NCBI GenBank assembly: GCA_030847615.1
Contig: JAUMIR010000001.1
Location: 385,684,687-385,748,686 of the forward strand
Direction: 5' to 3'
Origin: Gambelia wislizenii
Lineage: Eukaryota > Chordata > Lepidosauria > Squamata > Crotaphytidae
Length of the DNA: 64,000 nucleotides
Shown here: positions 7,864-21,272 of the stretch, in pieces
How the letters are laid out: each line of letters opens with the position of its first letter
Position numbering within the stretch: the first letter of the stretch is position 1
The notes under the pieces: model-generated
The model's database searches: none
What the model was told of the DNA's origin: nothing
The model's input: the letters and a program-made list of their open reading frames with translations, nothing else
Program-made: the position numbers and the translations under genes

Positions 7864-9865
7864 GAAACTTTTTGTTCTTATGTCAGGACAGGGAAAGGAG
7901 AGGGCAGGAAAGGAGATTGTGGGACAGGAACACTTTTTTTGTTCTCGTCTGATAATCTCTTCTGTCTGGACTAGGGAGAAGACCAAGACTCTTGTGATCT
8001 ATTGCGCCCTTTTCAGGCCATGGCCAAGGTTACATGTTGCATATACAGAACAATCATTGATTTAAGTAATTATTTAATTTTTTGTTTTATTTCATTATCA
8101 CATTTTCATCCAGAGGGGTTACAAAATAACTAAACAGCCACAGTGAAAGCATGGAGATTGTGTTTCTCAAACACAGTCTAGCAGTATTCGTGATTTATAT
8201 TCATGGTTCATTTATATTCTTTTATCTTGCCTCTCCTCCAAGTTGGTTACATCAGTATACAGTACATGCTTCTTTTCTTTTCTTCCCTTCCCTTCCTTTC
8301 CCTTTATTTCATCACCGCAATTACCGCAAGTTAGTTTAGGAGATTATCGGATGCAACAAAAACTGCGTCAGAAGATCACAACGAGAGCAGGAATGGGAGA
8401 TATTATCAGATGATATCCTTCAACATTCCAGGGGTGTAGCAGGGGCATGAGTAAGGCATCCCTTTTTATTGGCGGCTTGTCCCCATCAAAGAAAAAGTGA
8501 AGTCTCGTCTGCGGCAATATTACACCCCGGCAATGGCTGAGGATGCAGACATCTGATAAGGTTGTCCTTTCTGTTCTCCTCCCATTCTTCTAACACAGTT
8601 GAGATGTGATTTTTTGAAACTGAGCAGTGATTTAAATGTGGGTCTCCCAACACCCACTCCACCCACATAGTCCAAAATCTACTCTGCCATCTCCTGTCTT
8701 TCCACAGCAAAGCTACACACTTGACTGGTCCCCCAAATCTGATGAAAATGTCGTTCTTCACCAGAATCGCCAGAAGAATAGAACTCCTTCTCCCATGCAG
8801 ATGATGCTGGGTAAAGTTGGGGGGAGTCAATGATTGTGGCAACAGTGTCATAATCAGGACTAAGTAGAAATCATGAATACAGAACAATTACCTAGATTTA
8901 CTTATCCATAACTGTTCCATTAACTATTCATGATCCGTACTTAATCATGATTTTGACACTACTGCTCCTTCCAACTTAATTTCCCACACATCAGCCATAT
9001 GGGGAGAAGGAGATCCAATCTGCTGGTGATCAGAGTACAAGTCAGTGACATTTCTGTCAGGTCTGAGGGGGTTGGTACGGAAGAGGTTACTTAGTTAAAT
9101 ACATCTAAGTAAGTAGCTGCTGTAGAATACTGGTCATAATGTTTTAGAATTCATATTGTAGCCAGGGACAAAGACAGACTTCACACATAGTGGCCACCTG
9201 CCTATTATATTGACTATTATTATGTCTGCCAATTTCTATTCACTCTAACACATATTTATTATTGTGAAAGCTCCCTCCAGCCACCCCCTTGCCTTTCCAG
9301 GCTCAGCAAGAGTATACCTAAGTTCAACCTCCTTACACCCACTGGTAAACAATTAGTGAACAATCAAATTATCTAATCTGAGTAGTGTTAAACTGCTATT
9401 TCCTCTCTCCAGATGTCCCAGCAGGGAAGTAAGTACATGCTTTGATTTGTTTAGGCCCCTGAATGTGAACACCAAATTGACTTTAGGTACACTGCTCCCC
9501 AGAGAAAGTGAGCCAAGGTTTGTTAAATAACTAAAAGTGTATTTTAATTTGGATTTTCTAGATTGTGAGAGAAAATACAAATTGGTATTGGCTAACATTC
9601 AATGCAATTATTATGTCATCATTCTCAGAGTACTGGCCTTTTTATAAAAATTGTAAAGTCTCAGGACCTACTGGGATAACTTTAATGTGCAATTCATTAA
9701 GTAGGGCTCTATCATTGACAGAGATATAGGATGCATATGTTCTTGGATGAGAAGCAGTAATGTATTTCTTTGCTAACGCTGCTCTCAAAAAATACAATGA
9801 GCAATTTTAGAAATTTTCTTCCCCATGTGAAAAAAAATATTCAAAACTACACATTTGCTATTGAC
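7864..9865. other. Unassigned intronic sequence with weak old-LINE traces
   Basis: There is no gene or exon. A stretch near 8200-8250 (TTTATATTCTTTTATCTTGCC) resembles the antisense of an L2-type 3' tail but is too short and diverged for a firm call. The rest is unremarkable. Confidence 0.35.
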
Positions 9866-9881
9866 AATTCAAGAATCAGGA

Positions 9882-10110
9882 CAGTGTAGTGGCTTGAGTG
9901 TTGAGTGAGTTAAGATTCCAGGAGACCAGGGTTCAAAATCTTGTTCATCCATGGAACCCCAGTGGGTAACCTTGGTCAAGTCACACTCTCTCAGCCTCAG
10001 AGGAAGGCAATGGCAAGCCTTCTCTGAACATATCTTGCCAAGAAAACCCCATGATAGATTCACCTTAAGGTTGCTACAAGTCAGAAACAACCTGAAAGCA
10101 CACAACAACA
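9882..10110 (+). mobile_element. SINE, Sauria-SINE type (tRNA head, BovB/RTE-like tail)
   Basis: Order of parts: GTGTAGTGG head, B-box-like GGTTCAAAATC, the GGTCAAGTCACACTCTCTCAG body, and a tail ending CAAGTCAGAAACAACCTGAAAG then (ACA)n. Imperfect target-site duplications of 16 bases flank it (9866-9881 and 10111-10126, about 13 of 16 matching). Several related copies elsewhere in the window confirm the family. Confidence 0.85.
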
Positions 10111-10135
10111 AATTCACAATTCAGGACTATACACA

Positions 10136-10262
10136 TGGGGGATTTGCACAGAAAACAGCATTATTTGCACAGAAAACAGCATTTCTCTGCAGTAATATAA
10201 TTTTCTGTGTAAAAATTGCTGTTTTCTGCACAGATGTTTTCTGAGCAAAAAAAAAAAAAAAA
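10136..10262. repeat. Short direct and inverted GCACAGAAAACAGCA repeats plus poly(A)
   Basis: GCACAGAAAACAGCATT occurs twice in tandem (about 10146 and 10167). An inverted TGCTGTTTTCTGCAC follows (about 10217), then a run of about 20 A. Similar GCAAAAA-rich sequence occurs at 30600-30840. Confidence 0.6.
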
Positions 10263-10455
10263 AAAGCATAATAACCATATGTGAATTTTACATAGAATAA
10301 GTCCCAAAATGAATGTGAAGATTTTCATCAGTCCCGGATTCTTCTCGTTTGGGTTCTGCAACACTCAAGAAATATGTTTTTGGGACACATTTGAAATATT
10401 CTTTCCATTCTTAGGGAGAAACAACCTTGGATGTGCCTCATACCATTTGGAAATA

Positions 10456-10829
10456 CAGTCAGCCATCTGTATCAATGGGCTCTGGATCCTGTGGATTCAA
10501 CCAACCACAGATACAAAATACACAACACAATGCATAATACACAACACAAGTAGCAAAGGATGTACTGTATTTGCAAGGGTAGAGAAAGAAGCGAGGCTGG
10601 AGAGACTGAGTGTCTGTGAAATGGCAGGGATCCAAGCATAGTGTTCAGCACAAATCCACACCTCCCACCATTTCACAGATCCTCAGTCTCTCTCCAGCCT
10701 TACAAATACAGTATTTGTATTATACATGCTACTTGTGTTGTACATTGTGTATTGACTTGATCAGCTGTGGATTTTGGTACCCACAGGGAGTCCAGGAACC
10801 AATCCCCAGTGAATAGGGAGGGCCAGCTG
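10456..10829. mobile_element. Tigger/pogo-like MITE with foldback interior
   Basis: The element is bounded by TA dinucleotides (10454-10455 and 10830-10831), as for Tc1/mariner/pogo insertion. The ends are similar but not identical (CAGTCAGCCATCTGTAT and, on the minus strand, CAGCTGGCCCTCCCTATTC). The interior is palindromic: the piece with GCTGGAGAGACTGAG pairs with CTCAGTCTCTCTCCAGC. No transposase ORF is present. Confidence 0.75.
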
Positions 10830-10831
10830 TA

Positions 10832-11840
10832 TTTAATAGAACCTTCTGGCTCTAGTAAACAAATGTTACCTCTAGTAGCATTACTCACATCTTCTGATAA
10901 TTCTAAGAATTTTGTTGAAGTTCACAAACTGGCAAAGTTTGTTCTTGTTTCTTCAACGGACTAACTTTTCTAGCTAGAAGGTGAGATCTCTTAGTAGCAT
11001 TCAGGCAAGCTGCTGAATTCATATCTGATTGTGTTACTCAAATGACACATTCTCTGTGTGAACTTTTATTTTTCTTTCAAGGAAAGAGCCACAAGAGATG
11101 CCTAATGAAATTTAAGGGATTTAAAGAAAGAAAAAAAAAACAATCCAGGGCTTTTATTTGCCAGACATGCAAGGAAAACCTCTCTCAATCAGCCTTATTT
11201 CAATGTGACCACTGAGGAACATGGTATACCCCAAAAGTTTATACCAACCTACTACAAGAAAAATAAGGAGGGGAAAAAACAAGAAAAAAGAGATATGCAA
11301 AACTGCAGACAATGGAGATAAAAGCTATATTACATCCACATAAGCACAGCTGCCACCATAGTTTTAAATGATGGAAACAAAAACACAAATATTGATGCTC
11401 TGCTGCACTCAGTAGCAGCTGGTGGTTCCCATGTCACTGCAACAATGAACTGCTCTGGTTTATCGGTCCGGATCCTACACTGAACAGACAGAGAGTAACA
11501 CTCCACCCCATCAGTCCCATGTCATCCCCACCCCCATCCTGGCAGCTGTCAAATCCCCTGTTTCTGCTGTTTACTGAGGAGGAGGCAACAGATGAAGGAA
11601 GCAATTCAGATGAAGAAGCAGCAGCTGTTCTCAACTCAGAGAGAGAAAGAAACAAGGGGAAGTTCACAGATGGAGTTTATCTTGGAGGCCCAGAGCAGCT
11701 GCATCTTTATAATCTGAATTGCCCCCTCACACACTAGTAAGCAGCAGCAACAGCCCCTATCAGAGCTTGACCATTACCACGGGAGACATTTGGGCTGAGG
11801 GTAAAGAGCTAAGAATAGCTCTCTGTGACTCATCCAAAAA
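10832..11840. other. Unassigned intronic sequence
   Basis: No exon was found. A 72-codon plus-strand ORF at 11519-11737 is acidic in its middle (EEEATDEGSNSDEEAAA) but matches nothing I know and has no gene context. Confidence 0.35.
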
Positions 11841-11842
11841 GA

Positions 11843-11930
11843 GATGTACACATAAGCCACACTTACATCTTCTCCTATCTTGGGAGAAAGGCAGGATATA
11901 AGTTCAATCTATCAATCAATCAATTTGTAT
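11843..11930 (+). mobile_element. L2-type LINE 3' tail
   Basis: GGGAGAAAGGCAGGATATAA followed by (ATCA)n resembles the terminal sequence of squamate L2-clade elements. Only the tail is left. Confidence 0.45.
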
Positions 11931-11939
11931 GCATGAATG

Positions 11940-12115
11940 TCACTCACAGGATGCCACCTTAGTTTGCACTTTAAAGGAACTATCCAAGCTGCTGAAACTG
12001 TTTTGGAAATAGAGTTGGGCACATTGGAAAGCTCCTTTCAAGTTTTATTAAAACCTGGAGTAGATTCAGTGTCCTGCTGTGGGGTCACCAGCTTACACTA
12101 GCTGCACTCAGGGTA
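11940..12115. repeat. Interspersed repeat sharing the motif CTTTAAAGGAACTATCCAAG
   Basis: A related copy lies at 26520-26660. Both contain the motif followed by GCTGAA, then an inverted version (CTCCTTTMAAGTTT) and TTAAAACCT, so the unit is a foldback-type MITE by structure. Class not known. Confidence 0.55.
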
Positions 12116-13054
12116 AACCACTACTGGGAGGTAGACCACTGGACTCAATATGACTTCTTATTTTCTCATGAAGGGAGCAGAAAAACAAGCAAACCAACAT
12201 GCTTTGTACTGGAGCATAGGTGACTGACCTCTCTTTCCTACTACAGCCCCAAGCTAACACTCCAGGAGGACTGAATGAGAAGGCCAACCCTCTCCACTTT
12301 CAAGACAGGCAGGGCAGTCTGTTGCAGAGGTATGCAAGGCTTAGGAGAGACAATAGGCAGCATGACCTTAGAACAGCCCTGGGATAGTTACATATTTGGT
12401 GGGCTTTGCATGAAAGACCCTCCCTGCTAACTCAAGGTCCAGAGCAAGACAATAAAACTAGAAAATAATGGATTAGTATTCTCCAGTGACAAAAAAAAAA
12501 AAAAGATCATAGCCTCAATCAGACCATTGTAATAAGCAGTCATACTGATCACATCACCTCTAACGTAGACTCTGAAGTCTGTGATGGGTACATTAAACTT
12601 GTGACAATATAACATCTCTTTAAAACTGATCTAACATTGTATTTCATGAGACTTTACAGGCCCAACAAAATTAGGGCATAAATATTTCCAAAAATGCTCT
12701 CATAAATTTTAATTCATAACTCACTATACTTTACAAGGATTCTAGCTATTCAAATAAAAGCAAAGAAAACACAAGGCGTCCAAAGCCCATTTTGACAGGC
12801 AGGAGAAAACCAACATTTTCAAGGCAATGTATTAGATTTATTTGTGATGCAGACCTATGTATTCTTATTTAAACACATAAACAAGCACATACTAAATAAC
12901 AGAGCTAACATTCCATCTTGGGATTCCAGCAATTCAAACTTCATTCTCTTGATTTATTGCATCATTAGAATCACTCAATAGAATCACAGCCCTATAATTC
13001 ACATTGCCTCTGTTTGTATGTGTTTCTGTCTGTCTCTGTTTATATATTAGTCTT

Positions 13055-13090
<36 letters not shown>

Positions 13091-13640
13091 TGTTTAGAAG
13101 CCAACCAAGAAAAGATACATCACATAAATGGTGGTGGTAGGTAAATAATATATTGCTGAAACATGCACAGTTTACTTTGGGCAGCCTAACTTGTATAAAA
13201 CACTCACAAATTCAACTTTAGTGATAACATTAAGCTAATACATTAATACAGGAAAACAGTTGCTCACTGTTTTTAAAAAAACAGAGTATAAAGTGCTTGT
13301 GGCCCCTTTTGCAATTCCTTTAAAGCACTTTACAAAACAAAACAAAACAACATTGCTAAATTATGCTAAAACAGCAGCTGAGGACAGAGCCAGTGGTCTT
13401 AAAAGCCAGAATAAAACAGCAAACAATTTTTAAAAGCTCAAATACTTTAAAAGACCACAGAAACCCTAGAAAAAGATGGGCTTTGTCTGACATTTAATGA
13501 CAAAGAATGCACCAAAGGGTGGTTCCTTCCACAAATGGAGGGATACTACAATATGAACATTGTTTAAGAACATAGTTTGCAAGGGGGGGGAAACCAAATT
13601 TAAAACTTTCCACACACACAAAAAGAAGCTTATCAAAGGA
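12116..13640. other. Unassigned sequence with a (CA)n microsatellite
   Basis: No gene. A (CATA)n/(CA)n microsatellite lies at about 13053-13090, and A-rich AAAAC repeats lie near 13336-13352. Confidence 0.5.
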
Positions 13641-13644
13641 AAAC

Positions 13645-16310
13645 AACAGCCAAAGTCATATAATCCATAGAGCTGGAAGAGACCACAAGAGCTCTCCAAT
13701 TGAACCCCCTGCCATGCAGGAATACACAATCAAAGGACTCCCAACAGATGGTCATCCAACAATTCTTTAAAAACCTCCAAAGAAGGAAACTCCATCACAT
13801 CCCAAGGCAGTGTATTCTACTGTTGAATAGCTCATACTCTCAGGATGTTCTTCCTAATGTTTAGGTGGAATTTCTTCTCCCACCATTTGAATCCATTGTT
13901 CCATGTCCTAGTCTCTGGAGCAGCAGAAAACAAGCTTGATCCCTTTCAAATATTTAAACTTGGCTATCATATCACCTCTTAACCTTCTCTTCTCCAAGCT
14001 AAACATACCCAGCTCCCTAAGCTGCTCCTTATAGGGCATGGCTTCTAGACCTTTAACCAATTTGGTTGCCCTCCTCTGGACAAGTTCCAGCTTGTCAATA
14101 TTCTTGTTGAACTGGACATAGTATTCCAAGTGAGGTCTGACCAGAGCAGAATAGAGTGGTTCTATTACTTCCTTCAATCTATACACTATACAATCTATAC
14201 ACTATGCACTATTGATGCAGCCTAGAATTACATTGGCTTTTTTAGCTGCCGCATCACACTGTTGGGTCATGTTCAGCTTGTGGTGCACTAAAACTCCTAG
14301 GTCCCTTTCACTTATACTGTTGTCAAGCCAGGTGTCACCCATACTGTATCTTTTTCTGCCTAAGTGTAGTACCTTACATTTCTCCCTGTTGAAATTCATT
14401 TTGCTAGTTTTGTCCCAGCTCTTTAATCTATTACGGTAATTTCTAATTCTGATCCTGTCCTCTGGGGTATTAGCTATCCCTCCTAATTTGAGGGTCATCT
14501 GCAAATTTGATAAACATGCCCTCTGTTCCATTATCCAAGCCACTGAACAGCACTGGGCCCAGGACAGAATCCTGTGGCACCCCACTATTCCTCTCCAGGA
14601 TGAAGAGGAACCACTGGTGAGTATCCTTTGGGTTCAGCCGGTCAACCAGTTACAAATCCACCGAACAGTTGCATTGTCTAGTCTACATTTTACTAGCTTT
14701 TTGCAAGAATATCATAGGGAACTTATCAAAAGGCTTTACTGAAATCAAGGTATGCTACATCTACAGAACTCCCTTCATCTACCAAGCTTGTAGCTCTATG
14801 AAAAAAAGGGATCAGAGTAGTCTAGCATGACTTGTTTTGGAGACACCCGTTGACTTTTAGTGATCACAGCATTCCTTTTTAAGTGCTTACAGATTCTCTG
14901 TTTGATGATCTGCTCTACAATCTTTCCTGGTACTGAAGTCAGGCTGACTAGATAGTAACTGTTTGGGTCTTCTTTTTTCCCCTTTCTAAAGATGGGGACA
15001 ATATTTGCCCTTTTCCAGTCTTCTGCGACTTCTTCTGTTTTCTAGGAATTCTCAAAGATTATTGCCAGTAGTTCTGAGATTACCTTTGCCAGTTCTTTTA
15101 ATACTCTTGGGGTTGTTTATGCAATGAAAAAATCCTCAAAGAATGTGGACAGAATACCTTTTGTCCCGATGAGTTCCTGCCAGGATTTGCCATATTGGGA
15201 AGGAAGGGGGCTGAAAGCTCCAGGTAATTTGCAATTACAGCTTTCACTGTTTCTCATTATCTTTTTTTAAAAAGTACATGAAAATGTGCAAAACAGCCTA
15301 TCTGAACAACAAATTTGAATTGGAGCAAATCCAGGAAGTCACAATGTGATTAGTTGTATGTGAGTGGGGGTGGGCTTGCCAGCGACGAAGTGGCCAGAAC
15401 TGCCACTGTTGTTTTTTGGGGACACGATCAGTGCTATTTTGAGTGGCAAAGCAAAAAAAAAATGTTTTTAAGCAGAAGATCACTCTTCCACATCTCTCAT
15501 TTAATGGTAAAAGGGGGGTGGAGGGAGCTTTTCGGGAGATAATAAGGCAGGTAATTCACTCGTGGTCACCATCTTTTCTTGCGGGCATGCTCCATGTGAA
15601 CTGCAAACTCAAATAGCTGTCCATGCCAGCAATCTTGCAATTGAATCATGCAGACAAATGAACATTGCTGCGATACTGAGGTAAGGCACTATTTTTCACA
15701 ATTAATTATCCCATTTGACTGAGCCCTTGGATGTAGTTCATCTGGCCCTGGAGACTTGAATTCATTTAGAGTAGCCAGGTATTCCTGTACTACCTCTTTA
15801 CAGTTCTGTGCTGTTTTCCCCCACTGCATCAGCCATTTTCTCCAGGCTGAGCACTGTTTTCCTTTGGGGAGAAGACTAAGACAAAGAGGGTGTTGAGTAC
15901 TTCTTTGAGTACTTCTCCCTTTTCTATGTCCCCTGTTAACATTTCACCATCTTCTCCATGCAGCAGCCCTGCCATTTCTTTGTTCTTCCTTTTGCCACAG
16001 ATATAACCAAAAAAGCCCTTTTAATTTTTTTCAACCTCACTAGCAAGCCTAAGCTCATTCTGCACTTTAACTTTTCTGACTTTTTCCCTACACGTGCAGG
16101 CTATTTGTTTTAATTCCTCTTTGGGGATTTCCCCCTTTTTCCATTTCTTGTGCATGTCCCTTTTGCCTTAGCTCAGTTGAAAGTTCTTTAGACATCCATT
16201 CTGGTTTCTTTAGACACCTGCCATATTCTCTCCTCATTGGAACTGTTTGAAATTCTGCCTTCAGTATCTCACTTTTAAGAAACAGGTATAAGTACAATGC
16301 TACTCCTCCT
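13645..16310 (-). mobile_element. CR1 LINE, 3' part, minus strand, split by an insertion
   Basis: Minus-strand frames give typical CR1 reverse transcriptase C-terminal text: [55 protein letters not shown] and [15 protein letters not shown]. The 3' end (about 13650-13670) is a degenerate copy of the CR1 terminal ATTCTATG octamer repeat. Upstream RT parts continue at 14600-15127 and then, after a foreign block at 15128-15716, at about 15717-16310. Frames are broken; it is a dead copy. Confidence 0.85.
15128..15716. mobile_element. Unclassified insertion inside CR1 (family copy A)
   Basis: The CR1 sequence stops and resumes on either side of this block, so it inserted later. Pieces resemble the blocks at 38610-38995 and 51593-52205: a GATGAGTTCCTGCCAGGAT start, a GGAAGGAAGGGGGC segment, and GTGGGCTTGCCAGC with CTGCCACTGTTG. 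Similarity to the other two is weaker than theirs to each other. No ORF of interest. Confidence 0.5.
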
Positions 16311-19112
16311 TATGACCTTATGATTATTCAGTTATAAATGTGCATTACTGAACATAATCCCAAAACGAATGGGATGTAATGTGAGACAGACGAGACAGCT
16401 AAAGAACAGAAAGAAATGGGAGGACAAGAAGGTTCTAGTTATGTATCAATAGGCTATGGGGACATATAGAGGGGAAGGGAAGGGTCCTCCATGGTAGATT
16501 AAGTCCAGAAACAGGCGTTATCGGGTTTTCCCAAGCCATGGAAGGGCAGGCACGTAATGACTTCAAGGGATCTGATGTTTCCAAACCACAACAAGAACCC
16601 ATAGTAACAGAAGAAGGAAGAGCAAAAATTAAAACTACCCAGCCTATCATTCCAGCAGCCCAGCAGAAAGTCTGTTAACAGGACAACTATTGAAAGCACA
16701 CTTAGACCAAGGGTCCAAAGGTAACTATAGTTTTTGGAAATCAAGATAAGGATGTCTACTGAATATAAATTTGCCTGGGGAACAAGAGGGTTGGATGTGC
16801 CAGGATTACTTTCTTTAAAAAGGAAAATAGTAGATGTTTGATGGGTGTTTACAATGCTAGGTAGATGGTCACAACAGAAAGCATCACAATCTGGGTTCTT
16901 AGGCCCTGTATTTGAGAAAATTTCATAATTAAAATATGCATTGTTTGGAGATTTAATCATGAAAAAATATAATTAAAGTTTGTGTCCAGCTTAGTATAGT
17001 AATTGTAAGCATACTAACATGGCCCTGGTCTTAAGCTTAGAGGATTAAGAATTGGTCACATCTCAAGTTGTAGTTCAATTGTCTAGCTTCCTGATACTTA
17101 ACTTGAGGCTAGCAATCAGGAGCTTGCAGAACACAAATGACAGTCTTATGGGTGCCTTCTCCCAACCCCAGTTCATTTTAGGAGTAAAATACCTGCTCAA
17201 GGTAAAGGGAGGGAGCCAAGTAGGACATCACAGAAAGAACAAGCACCTGGTTCCAGGCCAAGGATTCATACTCTTCAGATAGTGGATGGAAATTACAAAG
17301 GGATGGATGTAGGGAGGCATAAGACCTCAGTTCTTCACTATCCTTTGCTGGTGCTTCCACCTGGAGCATTCAGTGGTGCTGCAACCACTGTAGGTACCTT
17401 CTATGGATGGATCACTGCTTTACACTAGAGTTCTGCTTCTCACACAAATTTTAGGGGAAACCATTGCTCAGAAATCATAAAAGATGATCCCAACTTCAGT
17501 ACTAGTAGCTTTGCTTCACTCAGTCCAAAATGTGTATGATTTGAACAAGTGATGGGAGTAAAAAGAATGCCCAACAGGAAATCTGTCATATCCTGTTTCT
17601 ATATAGTAAGTGTGGGCAACTGGGCAGAAGGTGGAAGTCATTTTTCCATCCTGCGTATTTTTGCACACCTGAAGTAATGCAACATCACTTCTGCCTGCCA
17701 TTTTGGCCACTTTACCTGATTTTTTTAGATTTATTTTGTGTTTGGGGAGAGGTTTGAGGTGCTTAGGAAGGTCAGGGGAAGCAAACTACTATGGTTTTGG
17801 CACATTTTGGGTGGTTTGGGAGCAAAAAAGTTTTCCTGAAAATTGCCTCATTTAAAAAATATATATTCTGGGGCCACATTTGGGGGTCCACACTATGTCC
17901 ACCCCTGATATATAGGCTTTATTGTGTCTATTTGAATTACTGTATATCCTGCTTTCCTTCTAGGACTAGGGCTTGAATTTTCTCATAATCAATCACACAA
18001 CTGCTGTGTTCATGTTATTCTTCTTATACACTACAACTAGTGGTGTAAGACCATGTTTCTTGGCCTTTGAGCTCAAGCTGTTTTGGATTTCCATTCCCCA
18101 GAACCCCTGACTATTGGCTATGCTAGCTAAAGATTCTGGGAACTGAATTTCAAAAATATCTGGAGGACCAAACACTGAAAATTACTGCAGTAAGACATCA
18201 GTTACAATTTGGTAAGGCTTCATGAAGATATTTTCTTCACTGAAATTGATCAAATGGGCCAGTTTCAAAACACTGTATGTGGTGGCTAAAAAATGTGGGG
18301 TCAAATGGGCCAGCTATGAAATCATTATTGGAAAAAGTAAATCTGACTCATAATATACTATATGTAGCTTCATTTATCTAATTGGTGGGTGAACAGGCCA
18401 AATATAAATATATTTGGAACTAAAGTATAACAAAGTATAATTGGGTCTGCAACAAAACAGAACATGCAAAAGACACTGAATTGTAATGAGCATTGCTTTG
18501 GACATTAAAAGAGACTATTTTTCAGATTAGAATGTTTGACTCAAAAACATACTTAACCAAAAACAAAGCTACATTATGAATGTAAAAATTATTCCAACAC
18601 CCATTTACTGTCAGATTTAAATGACAAATCTAACCAATAAATGATTGAACAATGCTTTTATGCATAGCCTGATATCATACTGTGCCAGATTTCTCTGCCC
18701 ATGAAGAAAACAACTTGGGGGGGAATGTATACATCACATTATCACCATCAGTTTCACTAGAAAAAAATATAGGCTTGTAGGGAATGCCTTTATCTTTTTC
18801 TGCTAGTTGTTTAATATTATACAGATTCCTTCACCCAAAACGGATTATGCCTTGTTGATTCATCCATAGGAATCTCTACCCATTATTCAGAGGGCCAGAA
18901 TTCCAGGTATTAACCACTTGTTCCCTTCAGTGACAGTTTAGAGGCAGCCATTTTCTTCCTATCTCCCAGTGCCTAAAATCAGAACTGCTTGGTAACAGCG
19001 TCTAGTCAAAGAATATAAGCTGCAATTGTCCATAATAATTCTATGTAATTTGATTTATACTTAAAGATGAAGGTTCTTCTCTTTTGTCAGTTTCACCCAC
19101 ATAGATTTACCT
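16311..19112. other. Unassigned sequence with an hAT-type MITE remnant
   Basis: There is no gene in this stretch. At about 18035-18180 sequence such as GATTCTGGGAACTGAATTTC and ATCTGGAGGACCAAACA matches the common reptile hAT-type MITE pattern (also seen near 36080 and 39950). The remainder is AT-rich and unrecognised. Confidence 0.45.
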
Positions 19113-19319
19113 GTTGTTGTTGTTGTTTGCGCCTTCAAATCTTTCCCAATTTATGGTGACCCTAAGGTGAACCTATCACAGGTTTTTCTTGGCAAGATTT
19201 GTTCAGAGGGGGTTTGCTTTTGCCTTCCTCTGAGGCTGAGAGAGTGTGACCTGCCGAAGGTCACCCAGTGGGTTTCTGTGTATAGTCCAATGCTCAAACC
19301 ACTACATCCTGCTGGCTCT
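19113..19319 (-). mobile_element. SINE, Sauria-SINE type, minus strand, B box deleted
   Basis: The reverse complement shows the head GGATGTAGTGGTTTGAGC, the GACCTTCGGCAGGTCACACTCTCTCAG body and the tail with (ACA)n at 19113-19127. The segment that should carry the B box (GGTTCAAATCC) is missing between about 19270 and 19290. Confidence 0.8.
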
Positions 19320-21038
19320 CTTATTACCAACTACACATTGCATTTCTCGAACTGGAACATATATGCACTTATTGTGGACCAAATAAAGGCAATAATTATG
19401 TTCTAGAGATATCTATCTAGGGATGCCACTCATGAAATACAGCCTTTCTTCAGGGTAAACAGATGGTATAGTTTAAAAAGGAGCTGGTTGAAATATACAA
19501 AAGGGAATCAATGAGTGTTCTGACACAATAAATCCAACCAGCCCTGCAGCCAGACACAATGGAGTGAGCTACAGAACATGTGCTACTCCTGTTGAAGGCT
19601 GAGTGGAAAATATTAGGTATTAGGGTTGTGTGTAGATAGCAGGCAAAGCAGAGAAAAGCAGAGTTTAAACAGTGATGAACAACTGCGAATGATCAAAGGC
19701 ACTGCTTTGCAGAAAGGAAGGATCAGCACTTGAAGAAAAAAGAATAGGAAGGTAACTTTGCATTGGATTAATGACATGTTCTGGTAAGGATCACTTATTT
19801 TGAAGTCAACTTTCTGCAAGTGTATCCCATCCCCTCCCATCCCCTCTTTTTTTGGCAGTGTAGCATTCTGTGGAAGGACTCAAGACAAGACAAGCAAAAA
19901 TGAGTTTCAGGGATGCCATGTCCTTGGCTTCTCCTCTTTCTTTGAGATCTGCTTGTGTTGTTGCTGTTTGCAATAACAATATTTGCAGGATGAGAAGCCT
20001 TATAGTTCAGAATTCTCTGCTGCAATACATATATAAATGGAAGCATAAGTACTGCCATTTTTATGATATTCTAACAGTCCCTCAGCTTTCAGGAAGAGTT
20101 TATGTTATAAACTAGCTTATATTGTACTGCAGTGTATGTCAATAAATATGACCCACACACTTTGCTCATCTCACTGTAAAGAGAGAAAATTAGCAGAGAG
20201 GTCAATTTTAAAAAAAATCACTAGGCTAGGCAGCAAACATTTGCTTCAGATCAAGTCCATACAAATGCAAACTGTGTCACAATGGAATATGAATATAATG
20301 ATGCTTACGAGGATCTCAATATTTTGAGAGCAAGGTCCATTGGGTTATGTGACATTTACTTCCCCAGCTTCTCACTCTGCTGTCAGATATGCCCCCAACA
20401 TTGATAATTAATGCTGCAAATAGTTATGATACAATGGACAGAACAGGTTCAGTAACCACTATGGTAACCTACCAGTTTCTAGTAAAAACAGCAGTATAAG
20501 ATGTGGCTCTTCCTTTCACAAAAAGTTAGGCAAGAAAGGAATGTTTAAACAAACATTAAGGTCAACATGATCTCATTCTACTGAAATCTACTGAGAATCA
20601 AGCTTTCTATATAAGTATTAGTAAAGCCTACATTTACAACAAATGGCAGCACAAAAGCCACAGTGCTATTATTACATGTGGGGAAAGGTGGGATTTGAAA
20701 ATAAGGAATACCATTTGCCCCAGTAGGCAAGAGGACGTAACAACAGATGACTCGGGAGAGAGCAAAAATTTGAAAGTGCATAATTTCTAATATACGAAAA
20801 ACAAAAACATTCTGCACCAAGAAATATCAAAATGAATGAATTACAGAGAAAAGAATGTGTAAGAGCATGTTTCATAAAATGTGAAGCATGCAATGACTAC
20901 AAAGAAAGTACAATGATTGACCATGAACCCCACAGTGGGAAAGCAGTGATACACAAAGAGTACAACATTTCTGAAATCTACTAGATAAAATACTATGAAA
21001 CAATTTTACAGTATTATAGTAAAGGTTTAATATAGAAA
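19320..21038. other. Unassigned intronic sequence
   Basis: No exon, RNA gene or recognised repeat. Mostly AT-rich. Confidence 0.35.
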
Positions 21039-21040
21039 TA

Positions 21041-21270
21041 CAGTTGTCCCTCCACATTCACGGATTTGGCATTCATGGATTTAAATATTCACAACTTGAA
21101 AATATTCTTTAAAAAATAATAATCCAAAAAGCAAACCTTGATTTTGCCATCTTATATAAGGGACACCATTTTGCTATGCCATTGCATATAATGGGACTTG
21201 AGTATTCACAGATTTGGGTATTCATGGGGGGTCCTGAAACCAAACCCCAGCAAATGTGGAGGGACAACTG
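21041..21270. mobile_element. Tigger-like MITE, copy 1 (230 bp)
   Basis: The element starts CAGTTGTCCCTCC and ends GGAGGGACAACTG, with TA duplications at 21039-21040 and 21271-21272. It is the same family, length and orientation as 33665-33894 and 54342-54571. No coding capacity. Confidence 0.88.
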
Positions 21271-21272
21271 TA

